This document shows, one piece after another, positions 9,077 to 18,097 of a stretch of 64,000 bases of DNA. Source of the DNA: Posidoniimonas corsicana (GTDB lineage: Bacteria; Planctomycetota; Planctomycetia; Pirellulales; Lacipirellulaceae); the NCBI RefSeq assembly GCF_007859765.1, contig NZ_SIHJ01000002.1:496001-560000 (forward strand), in the 5' to 3' direction. Position numbers and translations under genes: made by a program. Position 1 is the first letter of the stretch. Every line of letters begins with the position of its first letter. The notes under the pieces were generated by a model. That model was not told where the DNA came from. It saw only the letters and a program-made list of their open reading frames with translations, and searched no databases.

Positions 9077-10216
9077 CTACTCCCCGCCCGTCATCTGCTT
9101 GATCAGCTTCACCTCGGCCGGCAGGTAGGGCGTGCCGTCGGGGCGGAAGATATCGTGGAACCAGAGCTCGGGCTCGGCCGTGTAGGGGCGGTTCCAGCTG
9201 TCCCACGGGTAGATGGTCTGGCTGCGGCCGTCGACGAATCCCCAGTTGTACGCGCCGACCTTGTGCTCTTTGCAGATCGGCAGGATGGCCTCGAAGGTGC
9301 TGCCGCGGGGGCGGGCCATGTACTCGGTGCACAGCACGGGGCGTCCGTACCGCTCTAGCTGCTCGACCTTGGCGGCGAACACGTCGGCCGGGTCGTAGCA
9401 GTGGAAGGTGATGATGTCCGACTGCTCGGTCATGAAGCGGTCCATCGGCTTCATGGCGTCGTGGTCGGACCAGTCGTCGTACCACATGGCGGAGGTGAGC
9501 GGCTGGCTGGGGTTCACCTCGCGGGCCCAGGCGAAGGCCTTCTCGAGCAGCAGCATGGCCATCTCGGCCTTGTTGGGCAGCTCGACCGTGCCGTAGGCGC
9601 TGACGTTGGGGTTGTCCGGCTCGTTGAACAGGTCCCACGCGTGGATGCGTTTGTCGTCCTTGAAGCGGGTGAGCAGGCCCTGGATGTAGGGCTTCAATTC
9701 GTCGTGCCGGGCGGGGTCGCGGAGGATCTCGGCGCCGGGGCTCTGCACCCAGCCAGAGTTGTGCGTGTGCGGCTTGGGGTCGCGTTGGGGGCCGGCCTTG
9801 GGGAACGGGTCCCAGACGCCGTCCAGCGGCACGAACATCACGCCGATGCCGTGGCTGTCGGCGATCTTGAGGAACCTCTCAATGCGCTGGCAGAACGCTT
9901 CGCTGCCTTCCTTCCAGCAGAGGTCGTGCAGGTAGACGCGCACCGAGTTGAAGCCGAGGCCTTCGGCCCAGCCGAGTTCGCGGTTGATGGTCTCGGGGTC
10001 AAAGGTGTCGGCCTGCCACATCTCCAGCTGGTTCATGGCCGTGCTGGGGTTGAAGTTGCAGCCGACCAGCCAGCCGGTCTTGGCGTACCAGGCGTTGGCT
10101 TGCTCCTTGGTCCAGCGCTCACCGGCGGGCGCGGAGGGGGCGAGCGTGGACAGCGACAACACGACAAGGAGGGCCGCGGCGCCAAAGCGCCGGGCGTGGC
10201 AACGGGGTGCGGGCAT
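9077..10216 (-). CDS. secreted clan GH-A glycoside hydrolase (GH5-like)
   Basis: A 379-residue protein with signal peptide FGAAALLVVLSLSTLAPSAPA. A (beta/alpha)8 barrel is suggested by GFNSVRVYLHD, the acid/base block AWDLFNEPDN (Glu in NEP) and the likely nucleophile block PVLCTEYMARP. These are hallmarks of GH5 and related clan A families that act on beta-linked polysaccharides. The exact family and substrate cannot be read. The start at 10216 avoids an upstream 13-residue extension. The neighbouring aminotransferase is on the same strand but about 215 bp away, so an operon is doubtful. Confidence 0.8.
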   Translation of the reverse strand: MPAPRCHARRFGAAALLVVLSLSTLAPSAPAGERWTKEQANAWYAKTGWLVGCNFNPSTAMNQLEMWQADTFDPETINRELGWAEGLGFNSVRVYLHDLCWKEGSEAFCQRIERFLKIADSHGIGVMFVPLDGVWDPFPKAGPQRDPKPHTHNSGWVQSPGAEILRDPARHDELKPYIQGLLTRFKDDKRIHAWDLFNEPDNPNVSAYGTVELPNKAEMAMLLLEKAFAWAREVNPSQPLTSAMWYDDWSDHDAMKPMDRFMTEQSDIITFHCYDPADVFAAKVEQLERYGRPVLCTEYMARPRGSTFEAILPICKEHKVGAYNWGFVDGRSQTIYPWDSWNRPYTAEPELWFHDIFRPDGTPYLPAEVKLIKQMTGGE

Positions 10217-10430
10217 GGTAGGCCTGAATCGAAACGGGGTAGGAACGGGAAGCACCAGATTGCCAGGATCGCCCTATTGTAGTCGAAACCCGGCGCTGTT
10301 TCAGGTGGGCTCTGGGGGAGAACCACGAAGGCACTAAGGCACGAAGACGGGGCCCGCTGGAGCTCAGGCTACAGCCTGCCGCCCTACCGTTCACTTTTAC
10401 GCGCACGCTGAAGCGTGGACTCCAGCCGCC

Positions 10431-11540
10431 TTATGCCAGCTCGCGGAGCACTTCCAGGCCGCGGTCGATGGTTTCCATGCCGGCGGCGTAGCTGATGCGG
10501 AAGTGCGAGTCGTGGGCGCTAAAGATATTGCCCGGGATGATCAGCAGCTCGCGCTCGATCGCCTGGGCGACGAACTCCGTGGCGCTGGCGTACTTGGCGG
10601 GGACCTTGGGGAACGCGTAGAACGCCCCGCCGGGCTGGGGGACCGTGTAGCCGGCGTCGCGGAGGCCGGCGACCAGGTGGTCGCGGCGCTCGCGGTACTT
10701 GTCGGCGTAGGGCTGGATGCTGACGTCCATCGCGGCCAGCGCGCCCCACTGCAGCGGGTGCGGGGCGCAGACAAACGTGTACTGCTGCAGCATGGTCATC
10801 TTCTCGATGACCTCGGCCGGGCCGTGCGCCCAGCCGACCCGCCAGCCGGTCAGCGCGTGCGACTTGCTGAACGCGTCGACTACCAGCGTCTGGTCGTTGA
10901 AGCGGGCGGGGCTTGCGAGCGGCGCGTCGTAGCAGAACGGGCGGTAGATCTCGTCGGACAGCAGCGCGACGTTATGCTTGGCGGCCAGCTCGGCCAGGCC
11001 GCGGACCTCGTCCTCGGTCGCCACCACACCGGATGGGTTGCTGGGCGAGTTGAGCAGGATCAGCTTGGTGCGGTCGGTGATGGCGGCCTCGACCTTGGCC
11101 AGGTCGAGGCGGAAGTCGGGGTACGTGTCGATCGGCACGAACACGCCGCCCGCCATGCCGGTCAGCGCGGGGTACATGACGAAGTACGGGTCGAAGCCGA
11201 TCACCTCGTCGCCGGGGTCTACCATGGCGAGCAGCGCCAACGCCAGCGCGCCGCTGGTGCCGGAGGTGACGATCAGCCTGCGGTCCGGCTGGCCGAGGTC
11301 CTCGCGAACCTGCTGCTCGAGCGCCTCGCGGAGTGGCGGGATGCCCTGGGTCAGGCTGTAGCCGTTCTTGTCGGCGTTGATGGCGTCGATGGCCGCCTGC
11401 TTGACCTCCTGCGGCGCCGGGAAGTCGGGCTGGCCGATCGACAGGTTGATCGGGTTCTCGAGCTTCGCGGCGAGGTCGAACACCTTGCGGATGCCGGAGC
11501 TGTCGAACAGTTCGGTGCGTTGGGCGAGCCAGGGGTGCAT
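10431..11540 (-). CDS. class I/II aminotransferase, PLP-dependent
   Basis: A 369-residue fold-type I aminotransferase. Visible blocks are NLSIGQPDFPAP, the PLP-ring contact region DPYFVMYPAL, the Asn block LNSPSNPSGVV, the Asp/Tyr block LLSDEIYRPF, and the PLP-lysine block DAFSKSHALTGWRVGW. The C-terminal arginine block HFRISYA binds substrate carboxylate. The family transfers amino groups between amino and 2-oxo acids; aspartate or alanine aminotransferase activity is likely but unproven. The start MHPWLAQRTELFDSSGIRKV fits family N-termini; the longer upstream reading is low-complexity. Confidence 0.92.
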   Translation of the reverse strand: MHPWLAQRTELFDSSGIRKVFDLAAKLENPINLSIGQPDFPAPQEVKQAAIDAINADKNGYSLTQGIPPLREALEQQVREDLGQPDRRLIVTSGTSGALALALLAMVDPGDEVIGFDPYFVMYPALTGMAGGVFVPIDTYPDFRLDLAKVEAAITDRTKLILLNSPSNPSGVVATEDEVRGLAELAAKHNVALLSDEIYRPFCYDAPLASPARFNDQTLVVDAFSKSHALTGWRVGWAHGPAEVIEKMTMLQQYTFVCAPHPLQWGALAAMDVSIQPYADKYRERRDHLVAGLRDAGYTVPQPGGAFYAFPKVPAKYASATEFVAQAIERELLIIPGNIFSAHDSHFRISYAAGMETIDRGLEVLRELA

Positions 11541-11622
11541 GGCGGTTGGAAATTGGCGGTTGGAAGTTGGAACAGGCCGCGAGAACAGCCGGCCCACCCG
11601 CCAGGGGTGGGAACGCCCCTTC

Positions 11623-12612
11623 CTACCGCGACGCGCCGGCGCACGCAAGCTCCCGGTCGCAGGGCGGGTGCGGGCACTCGGGGGTTGGCTCGGGGTCGGA
11701 TGGCGTCCCCGGCGCGGGTTCGCCCGACGGTTTCGACGCGGCGCCGTACTGCACGAGGGCCACCATGCCGAGCACGCCGGCGATGGCCACCAATTGGTTG
11801 GTCGTGACGCGTTCGCCGTCGAACAGCCCCCACATCATCGCCACGACCGGCACCACGTAGGTCACCATGCCCGCGAACAGCGGGCCCTGGGTCGCGACCA
11901 GGCGGACCCACAGCCACATCATCAGCCCGGTGCCGATCGGCCCGAGCATCAGCATGGCCGCCGTGGCGACGCCCGCGGCGCCCTCGCCCGACGGCGGGGC
12001 GAGGCCCAGCGGCTGCAGCAGCGGCGCGGCCGCCGCCAGCGGCGCAAGCAGCAGCCCGGACGAGCCGAGCATGACCAGCGTCACCGCCAGCGGCGGCGCG
12101 TCGTGCAGCGTCTTGCGGAGGTAGGCGTTGGCCAGCCCGTAACTGAGCGGCACGGAGATGGCGAGCGACAACACGCCGAGCGAATAGCCGCGGAAGCTGC
12201 CGTCGACCATCAGCAGCGACAAGAACGCCAGCCCGCCGACCACGCCGACCACCTGCCGCGTGGTGGGCCACACGCCGAGCACGGGGACCGACAGCAGCAT
12301 GATGGACATCGGCGTGAACGAGACCATCGTCGCGATGAAGCTGTGCTCCAGCCCGTTGGCGATCAGCGCCGGCTGCATGGCGTACGGGTACGAGTGCCCG
12401 ACAAACCCGATCAGCGAGGCGGCCACGAACTGGCGCCTGGTGAGCGACTCGCGGCGGGCCGACAGCCCCCACAGGAGCACCAGCATTGCGGCGCCGCCCA
12501 GCAGGCGGCCGGCGCCCACGGCCAGCGGGCCGTAGTACGACGACGCGAGGCTCATCAGGTAGAAGTTCGAGCCGAAGACCAGGCAGATGATGCCGAAGAA
12601 GACGTAGGGCAT
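11623..12612 (-). CDS. EamA/DMT-superfamily transporter
   Basis: A 329-residue membrane protein with ten hydrophobic helices arranged as two EamA repeats: residues 1-140 and about 155-300. The N-terminal segment YVFFGIICLVFGSNFYLMSLA is typical. These proteins export or import small metabolites; the substrate cannot be deduced. A Pro-rich hydrophilic tail (about 30 residues with PGTPSDPEPTPECPHPPC) follows the last helix and is unusual for the family. It ends 82 bp before the aminotransferase on the same strand and may share a transcript. Confidence 0.85.
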   Translation of the reverse strand: MPYVFFGIICLVFGSNFYLMSLASSYYGPLAVGAGRLLGGAAMLVLLWGLSARRESLTRRQFVAASLIGFVGHSYPYAMQPALIANGLEHSFIATMVSFTPMSIMLLSVPVLGVWPTTRQVVGVVGGLAFLSLLMVDGSFRGYSLGVLSLAISVPLSYGLANAYLRKTLHDAPPLAVTLVMLGSSGLLLAPLAAAAPLLQPLGLAPPSGEGAAGVATAAMLMLGPIGTGLMMWLWVRLVATQGPLFAGMVTYVVPVVAMMWGLFDGERVTTNQLVAIAGVLGMVALVQYGAASKPSGEPAPGTPSDPEPTPECPHPPCDRELACAGASR

Positions 12613-12788
12613 GCGGGCGGCGGGGGGGTGGGAGGCGGGCGCCCCCATTGTACCGGGCGCGCCAGGGGCAACCTAGCCGGCCGGTCTGCACATGCCCGTA
12701 CTAAGCGGGCCCATAGCAGATGGACCCATAGCACGCGGCAGCGCCGGCCGCACGACGGACCCGCGCCGCCGGCCCCGGGTTCGCCCCG

Positions 12789-13898
12789 CTAGCGGACCCG
12801 CACCTTGAATTGCAGAACCCCGCCCTGCTTGGGCTCGAGGGGCTCCTTGATCTCCCACCGCAGGATCAGCGACCCGCCGCTGTTCTCCTCGGTGGAGAAG
12901 TCTGCGTCAATGCTCGACTCGGCCGACTCTGGAACGTACTCCAGGCGGGTGGCCAGGTTGTCGACAATCGTGACGTTGCCGATCTCCTCCGTGCCGATGT
13001 TGTCGAACCGGAGCGTGAACTCGATCTCCTCGCCGGGCAGCGCGTCGCGGGCCGAGGCGAGCTTGATCAGCCGCAGGCAGGGCTTGCCGCCGGGGATGTT
13101 GAACACCACGCCGGGCTGCAGGCTGCTGGCCAGCACGGACGTGGCCTTCTTCTCGATCACCACCTGCACTTCCTGGTCGCCGGTCCAGGTGTACGCGGCG
13201 AGCGCGTTCTTGGCGAGCCAGGGCTTCTCGGCGTTGTCCATCACGCCCAGGCGGACCACCTGGAAGTCGCAGTACGGCTTGATCATGTTGGTCAGCTCGC
13301 GGACGACGACGCGGGCCTCCATCTCGCCGGCCTGCTGGCGTTCCTTGAGCAGGCTGGGCGGGAGGTCGCCGATCCTGGCGACCGGCTGCAGGTTCTGCAG
13401 CGTGGTGGTGGCCTTCTCGTTCTCCGCGGCCAGCGCGAGCGAGGCGTCTTCTTCCACCACTCCGACAAAGTTGCGTTGCTGCTTCTCGACCAGCGTCACG
13501 ACCCGCCGCACCGCGCCGAAGCGGGGCGCGTAGATGCAGACGCGGTTGCTCGGCTCGACCAGCACGCAGCCGCCGAGCGTGTCGTAGTGGGCGACCGTGT
13601 CCTCCTGCTCCAGGCCGTCGATCTTCCAATTGGAACGGACGCCCACCGGTGAGTAGTAGTCGCCGCCGTCGCACAGGTACTCGTCACACGGGCCGGGGAT
13701 GCCGCACGCCTGGCAGCCGCCCTGGGGCACGCACGTGCCGTCGCGGCACGCGTCGCAGCCGGACGGCGCCTGGTGCTCGGGGCAGCACTGCTGCGGCTGG
13801 ATCTCCTGCGACTGGGCCGGCGCGCTGCACGAGCACATGATGACCGTCGCGATGGCGATCAGCAGACCGCGGAACCACATGGGAAGGAGCGTGCTCAT
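12789..13898 (-). CDS. cysteine-rich secreted protein with DUF11 domain (OmcB-like)
   Basis: A 369-residue protein. After the signal peptide (FRGLLIAIATVIMCSCSAPA) residues 30-80 are rich in cysteine: QQCCPEH, CDACRDGTC, CQACGIPGPC and YLCDGG. The middle is a folded region of unknown type. The last 95 residues, from ASARDALPGEEIEFTLRF, form a DUF11 beta-sandwich, seen in cell-surface proteins and in chlamydial OmcB. Its ATG overlaps the stop of the upstream gene as ATGA, which indicates translational coupling. It is the third gene of the envelope operon. A disulfide-linked wall or outer-membrane role is likely. Confidence 0.8.
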   Translation of the reverse strand: MSTLLPMWFRGLLIAIATVIMCSCSAPAQSQEIQPQQCCPEHQAPSGCDACRDGTCVPQGGCQACGIPGPCDEYLCDGGDYYSPVGVRSNWKIDGLEQEDTVAHYDTLGGCVLVEPSNRVCIYAPRFGAVRRVVTLVEKQQRNFVGVVEEDASLALAAENEKATTTLQNLQPVARIGDLPPSLLKERQQAGEMEARVVVRELTNMIKPYCDFQVVRLGVMDNAEKPWLAKNALAAYTWTGDQEVQVVIEKKATSVLASSLQPGVVFNIPGGKPCLRLIKLASARDALPGEEIEFTLRFDNIGTEEIGNVTIVDNLATRLEYVPESAESSIDADFSTEENSGGSLILRWEIKEPLEPKQGGVLQFKVRVR

Positions 13899-14668
13899 CG
13901 GGCCTCCTCGGTCGCCGAGGTCTGGACGACGTCGGCGTCCTGGGTGGGCGTCTGGTGGTGCTCGTAGAACTGCATCGGCAGCTGTGGCAGCGGCGGCATG
14001 CGGCTGCCGATCCGCACAATGGCGATCGGGCGGCCCAGCACGTCGGCGGTGACCAGCGGGTCGTCGCCCGGGGCGGCCTCGAACCACTGCTGGCCCTTGC
14101 CGTTGGCGGAGAAGTCCTTCTCCGCGATGGGCAGCGCCATGCGGGGGTCCTCGACGTAGACGACCCGCGTCACGAACGACGAGTTGGCCGCCAGCCGCAG
14201 GTCCTCGTCGGTCAGCTCGACCGGCACCGGGAACCGCAGCTCCTTGCCGCAGGGCGGGTGCAGGCGGTCGATCAGCTCGACCGTGGCGTACACCTGGGCC
14301 TCCGGCTGGTTGGGCAGGTTTGTCACCGAGAACGCGTAGACCCCGCCCACCTGCAGGCCGGCCAGCAGGGCGCCCTCGTGGCTCTGGGCGTAGCCCTGGT
14401 CCGAGGCGGCGGTGATGGTCAGACCCTCGGAGCCGAAGACCTTGACCGGCTGAACATACCCTAACAACGGTCCGCCCCTCAGGAGCCGCTGGGCGCCAAT
14501 CGCTCCCGGAGGCATGACACCGGCGTGAAGCCAGTGCCTAGGGCTGTCTGGTCGCTGAGCCAGGAGAGGCGTTCCCGACATCAGCAGGACCAGCGCGGCC
14601 ATCGCCAAATTGCCCGCGGCAAACTTCCCCGGCTTGGGGGCAGGACTGAGGTGGCGGACCGTTGTCAT
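13895..14668 (-). CDS. secreted envelope protein, paralogue of the 14758 lipoprotein
   Basis: A 257-residue product with a hydrophobic leader (GNLAMAALVLLMSGTPLLAQ). The core carries the same blocks as the upstream lipoprotein: GGVYAFSVTNLPNQPEAQVYATVELID, then VPVELTDEDL, then FVTRVVYVEDP, then AIVRIGS. The shared core is about 130 residues, so the two arose by duplication. The gene sits between that lipoprotein and the DUF11 gene in one operon, coupled to the latter by ATGA. No catalytic motif is visible; a structural surface role is inferred. Confidence 0.75.
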   Translation of the reverse strand: MTTVRHLSPAPKPGKFAAGNLAMAALVLLMSGTPLLAQRPDSPRHWLHAGVMPPGAIGAQRLLRGGPLLGYVQPVKVFGSEGLTITAASDQGYAQSHEGALLAGLQVGGVYAFSVTNLPNQPEAQVYATVELIDRLHPPCGKELRFPVPVELTDEDLRLAANSSFVTRVVYVEDPRMALPIAEKDFSANGKGQQWFEAAPGDDPLVTADVLGRPIAIVRIGSRMPPLPQLPMQFYEHHQTPTQDADVVQTSATEEAR

Positions 14669-14757
14669 GGGATAGGTTCGAAGAGTTCGCAGAGTGTGTA
14701 GGCTTCAACTCAAAGACCACCGGGCGCCCGCGGTCGGGCGCCCGGCGGCCGGTAGGT

Positions 14758-16044
14758 TTACTCCGTGTAGCAACCGCCGTCCTCGCAGTAGCCGAGGCAG
14801 CCCTCGCACTGGCAGTCGTCCTCGCCCGAGCAGCTCATCTGCGTGATCGGGCAAGGCACCGTGCCGCCGATGCACTTCAGCGGGGCGCGGTTGGTCTCGT
14901 CGACGGTCATGCAGTTGACCGGCGCCGGGTAGTTGATGCCGGGACGCTGCTTGACGCTGATGTTGAACTCGTGCGTCGGCGGCGGCAGGTGCACCCGGGT
15001 GCGGTTGGTGACGGTGTGCTTCCGCAGGCCGGCCGGCACACCCAGTGGGATGTGCGGAGGACCGGGGATGCCGATCGGCGTGCCGGTGATCGGCATGCCG
15101 TACTGACCGGCCATGGCGTTCATCATGTGCGGCGGCATCGGCGCCGGGGCCATGCCGGCGGTCGGCATGCCCATCGGCATCGGACCACCAGCCCCGGCGG
15201 CGCCAGCGGCGCCCGGCTCGCAGCCCGCGTAGTCGGCCGGGGTCACGCCGCCCATGTAGCGGTTGGCGTTCTCCAGGTCCTTGTTACCAATCCGCACGAT
15301 CGCCAGGATCGAACCGCGGCGGTCGGCCTCGGCCACCGGGTCGCAGCCCGGGTCCAGCCGCGTGCTAACCAGGGTCTCCACGCCGGCCAACGCGAGCTCT
15401 TGGAACTCGGGGTCCGGCAGGTAGATCACCTTGGTGACAAAGTTGCCGCTGATCACCTGGTCGAAGTCTTCCTCGGTGAACTGCACCGGGATCGGCGCGT
15501 GGGCCAGGTAGGCGTCGGTGCGCGGGGTGACCGGGGCCACCTCCAGCGTCGGGTACAGCGAGATCGCCTCGCGGCCCGGGATGTTGGTCAGCTTCAGGCG
15601 ATAGATGGCGCCCTGGCGGAAGTCCTGACGGCCCGGCACCACCAGCGGCGACGAGTCGAACAAGCCGCTGCCACTGACGTCCCAAGAGACCTGCAGGCCG
15701 TCTTCGCCAACGAACGCGATCTGCGACGCCGCGCCCATCATGCCCATCCCGCCGCCAGCGCCGGCGCCGCCATCGGGACAATACTGGCACTGCTCGATGC
15801 CGCTAGCAGAGTTGCCGCCGGGGCCGAAGGTCGGCCCCATGCCGGCGCCGCCCATGGTCATCTGGCCGCCGACGGGCAGCACGCCCGGTCCGGGGCCTCC
15901 GACGCCCGGGCCCGGGTGCATCATCTGCTGCGCCGGAGGGGCGTTGTAGGCGGGTTGGGTGCAGCCGCCGGGGCCGCAGGTGCAGCCCGTCGCGGCCAGG
16001 CCGGCCGCTGCCAGCGTGCTGAATAACAAGGTCGATACGCGCAT
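14758..16044 (-). CDS. cysteine-rich envelope lipoprotein
   Basis: A 428-residue protein with a lipobox: LAAAGLAATGC, then CGPGGC. Residues 20-110 are Gly/Pro/Met-rich and low complexity. A folded core (about 120-290) shares IPGREAISLYPTLEVAPVT, VQFTEEDFDQVISGNFVTKV and ILAIVRIGNKDLE with the next gene. A second low-complexity stretch follows. The last 50 residues hold ten cysteines (CPITQMSC, CQCEGCLGYC). Initiation at 16044 was chosen because the lipobox follows; the open frame extends further but upstream residues look non-coding. First gene of the envelope operon. Confidence 0.78.
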   Translation of the reverse strand: MRVSTLLFSTLAAAGLAATGCTCGPGGCTQPAYNAPPAQQMMHPGPGVGGPGPGVLPVGGQMTMGGAGMGPTFGPGGNSASGIEQCQYCPDGGAGAGGGMGMMGAASQIAFVGEDGLQVSWDVSGSGLFDSSPLVVPGRQDFRQGAIYRLKLTNIPGREAISLYPTLEVAPVTPRTDAYLAHAPIPVQFTEEDFDQVISGNFVTKVIYLPDPEFQELALAGVETLVSTRLDPGCDPVAEADRRGSILAIVRIGNKDLENANRYMGGVTPADYAGCEPGAAGAAGAGGPMPMGMPTAGMAPAPMPPHMMNAMAGQYGMPITGTPIGIPGPPHIPLGVPAGLRKHTVTNRTRVHLPPPTHEFNISVKQRPGINYPAPVNCMTVDETNRAPLKCIGGTVPCPITQMSCSGEDDCQCEGCLGYCEDGGCYTE

Positions 16045-16326
16045 CGGATTCCCCCCCTCGAAATGGGCTTGAGCCCTGGGCAAAGGCCCAGCGGCCGGTC
16101 GGGCGTCAGGCCCGAAGTCCCTATGTACTGCGTCGTTAGGTAGGCTCTGCTCGGCGCCAGCACCACGAAATGCGGTGGACTCGGCCGGCAGAAGCCCGCT
16201 ACGATCCGCGTCGCTAAGAGCGTCCGCGGCGCAGGGCCATCGCGTCCTACAGACGAGACCTCCCTGCTGGGATAAGAGTCGGCCCCGCAGAAGACGATTC
16301 TTTGGCAAAACCGCTAAAACCGTCAC
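16045..16326. promoter_or_regulatory. shared intergenic region between divergent genes
   Basis: About 280 bp between the start of the envelope operon (minus strand) and the start of the LolA-like gene (plus strand). Both promoters must lie here. I see no clear -35/-10 pair by eye, so only position supports the call. Confidence 0.3.
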
Positions 16327-17376
16327 ATGAAGAGCACCCTGCGCAAATTAACAAACGGCCTGCTGCTGGTCGGGATGGGGTTCGCGGTCTACTACGCGGG
16401 CCCGGTCGCGCACGCGCTGCTGTCTGGCGACCGTGAGTCCAAGCCGCTGCCCACGGCGCCCGCCCTGGCCAACGGCCCGGCCGGCGTCGAGGGGAACGCG
16501 TACCTGCAGCAGGCGCTGGCCGCGCTCGAGCGCCGCGAGTCGGTGGTGGCGAAGGCCTCGCAGACCGGCGTGATCGAGGGCCGCACGGTCGAGTCCACCG
16601 GCGACTACTGGCAGCTCGGCCAGGGGCGCGATCGACAGTTCCAGCTGAAGCTGCAGGGCCTGGTCACCGACGACCCGGTGCGGCTGCTGCAGGTTTCCAA
16701 CGGCAAGTTCCTGTGGACCGACCTCCGCTGGGGCGAAGCCAGCGACGTACAGCTGCGGCAGATCTGGCGGGTCGACCTCCGCCGCCTGCGCAAGGACCTT
16801 AGCGACCCGCAGTCCGACCAGGTCCGTCCGGGCGAGGCCTCGGCCGACAACCTGGACGCCGGCTTATGGGCCAGCCTGGGCGGCCTGCCGATGCTGCTGG
16901 AGTCGCTCGACGCCAACTTCCGCTTCGAGCGGCCGCGTCAGATGCTGCTCCGCAAGACTCCGGTCTACGCGATGGTCGGCTTCTGGCGCGAGGACCAGCG
17001 GGAGACCCTGCTGCAGGACTCCGACACGGCGGACACGGGCCTCCCCTCCCGGCTCCCGCACCACGTGCTGGTGGCGATCGGCGCCTCGGACCTGTTCCCC
17101 TACCGCGTAGAGTACCGGGGCGCAGACGACCCACTGAGCGCCGCGGGCCTGACCGCCGACAAGCGGTACGGCGAGAGCGGGCGGCCGCTGCTGCGGCTCG
17201 ACCTTGTCCAGCCACGGTATGACGTTTCGATCCCAGCTGAGGCGTTCGCCTACACACTGCCCGAAGGCGTCGACTGGATGGACCGCACAACCGAGCGGTT
17301 GGAGATGCTGCGGCGGCGCCGGGAGGTGGCGGTGGCGCAGGCGGGCGGCGCTACATCAGGTGCGCGGTCGCGTTGA
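16327..17376 (+). CDS. membrane-anchored periplasmic protein, possibly LolA-like fold
   Basis: A 349-residue protein with one N-terminal hydrophobic segment (LTNGLLLVGMGFAVYYAGPVAHALL). The body carries beta-rich stretches such as RQFQLKLQGLV and DVQLRQIWRVDLRRL, and ends VSIPAEAFAYTLPEGVDWMDRT. The closing 'F.Y..PEGVd..D' pattern is common in LolA-like outer-membrane lipoprotein carriers. This is a fold hint, not proof. Divergent from the envelope operon, which makes an envelope role plausible. Its tail overlaps the convergent histidine phosphatase gene by 26 bp. Confidence 0.6.
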   Translation: MKSTLRKLTNGLLLVGMGFAVYYAGPVAHALLSGDRESKPLPTAPALANGPAGVEGNAYLQQALAALERRESVVAKASQTGVIEGRTVESTGDYWQLGQGRDRQFQLKLQGLVTDDPVRLLQVSNGKFLWTDLRWGEASDVQLRQIWRVDLRRLRKDLSDPQSDQVRPGEASADNLDAGLWASLGGLPMLLESLDANFRFERPRQMLLRKTPVYAMVGFWREDQRETLLQDSDTADTGLPSRLPHHVLVAIGASDLFPYRVEYRGADDPLSAAGLTADKRYGESGRPLLRLDLVQPRYDVSIPAEAFAYTLPEGVDWMDRTTERLEMLRRRREVAVAQAGGATSGARSR

Positions 17377-17998
17377 CCGTCAGCACCTTCGCCCTGCCCT
17401 CTTTGTAACGCACCGTGCTGATGCCGCAGTTGGAGGTCGGCGTCCAGTGGGACTGCTCGGGCGGGATGCCGAGGGTCGTGCCCACGTACAGCCGGTTCAC
17501 CACGCTGTGGGCCACGACCGCGACTTCCTTGCCCGCGTGCCTGGCGACAATCGCTTCCAGACCAGCGGTCACGCGGTCCAGCAGCCCCTGGCCGGTCTCC
17601 CCGCCGGGGTAGCCGTGCACGTAGGGGTTCTGCCGGTAGAGCGCGTAGGCGTCCGCGTCCTCGGCCTGGATCTCCGCCCACGTCCGGTTCTCCCACCGCC
17701 CGACGTTGATCTCCTGGAACGCCGGCTCGACCAGCGCGTCCTGCCCGTGCGGACCAGCGATGATCTGGGCGGTCTCGTGGGCCCGCTTGAGCGGGCTGGT
17801 GTAGACCGCCGCGAGGGGCCGGCTGGCCAACGCGTCGGCCGCGCGGCCGGCCTGCTCGCGTCCGCGTTCGGTGAGCGACTCGTTGATGCCCGACCCCTGC
17901 AGCCGTGGCGGCGTCATCATGTTGTGCGGCGTGGCGCCGTGGCGGATCAGGTAGACCAGCGTGGTGTCGGCGGCGGGGAACTCAATAACGGAGGGCAT
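17351..17998 (-). CDS. histidine phosphatase (phosphoglycerate mutase family)
   Basis: A 215-residue histidine phosphatase. The catalytic block LVYLIRHGATPHN lies at residues 14-26 with the phospho-accepting His. The second arginine block is YTSPLKRAHETAQII, the glutamate block INVGRWE, and the second catalytic His is VVAHSVVNR. The family includes cofactor-dependent mutases and broad phosphatases; length and motifs suit a small phosphatase (CobC or GpmB type). Substrate unknown. The 3' end overlaps the convergent gene at 16327 by 26 bp. It lies 100 bp downstream of pdxA on the same strand. Confidence 0.9.
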   Translation of the reverse strand: MPSVIEFPAADTTLVYLIRHGATPHNMMTPPRLQGSGINESLTERGREQAGRAADALASRPLAAVYTSPLKRAHETAQIIAGPHGQDALVEPAFQEINVGRWENRTWAEIQAEDADAYALYRQNPYVHGYPGGETGQGLLDRVTAGLEAIVARHAGKEVAVVAHSVVNRLYVGTTLGIPPEQSHWTPTSNCGISTVRYKEGRAKVLTVNATAHLM

Positions 17999-18097
17999 GG
18001 CAGTTGTGGTTGGTGGCTTGTGGGTGGTGGTTGGCGCGTGCGGCGTTGGCTGCCTGGCCCAGACCGCCGGGGGTGGGATTGCGGCGGGGCGCCGGTG

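Noticed and set aside
16045-16326. N-terminal extension of the cysteine-rich lipoprotein up to 16326
   Set aside because: The extension would bury the lipobox and reads unlike protein (Arg/Pro/Ser-rich). The ATG at 16044 gives a correct lipoprotein leader.
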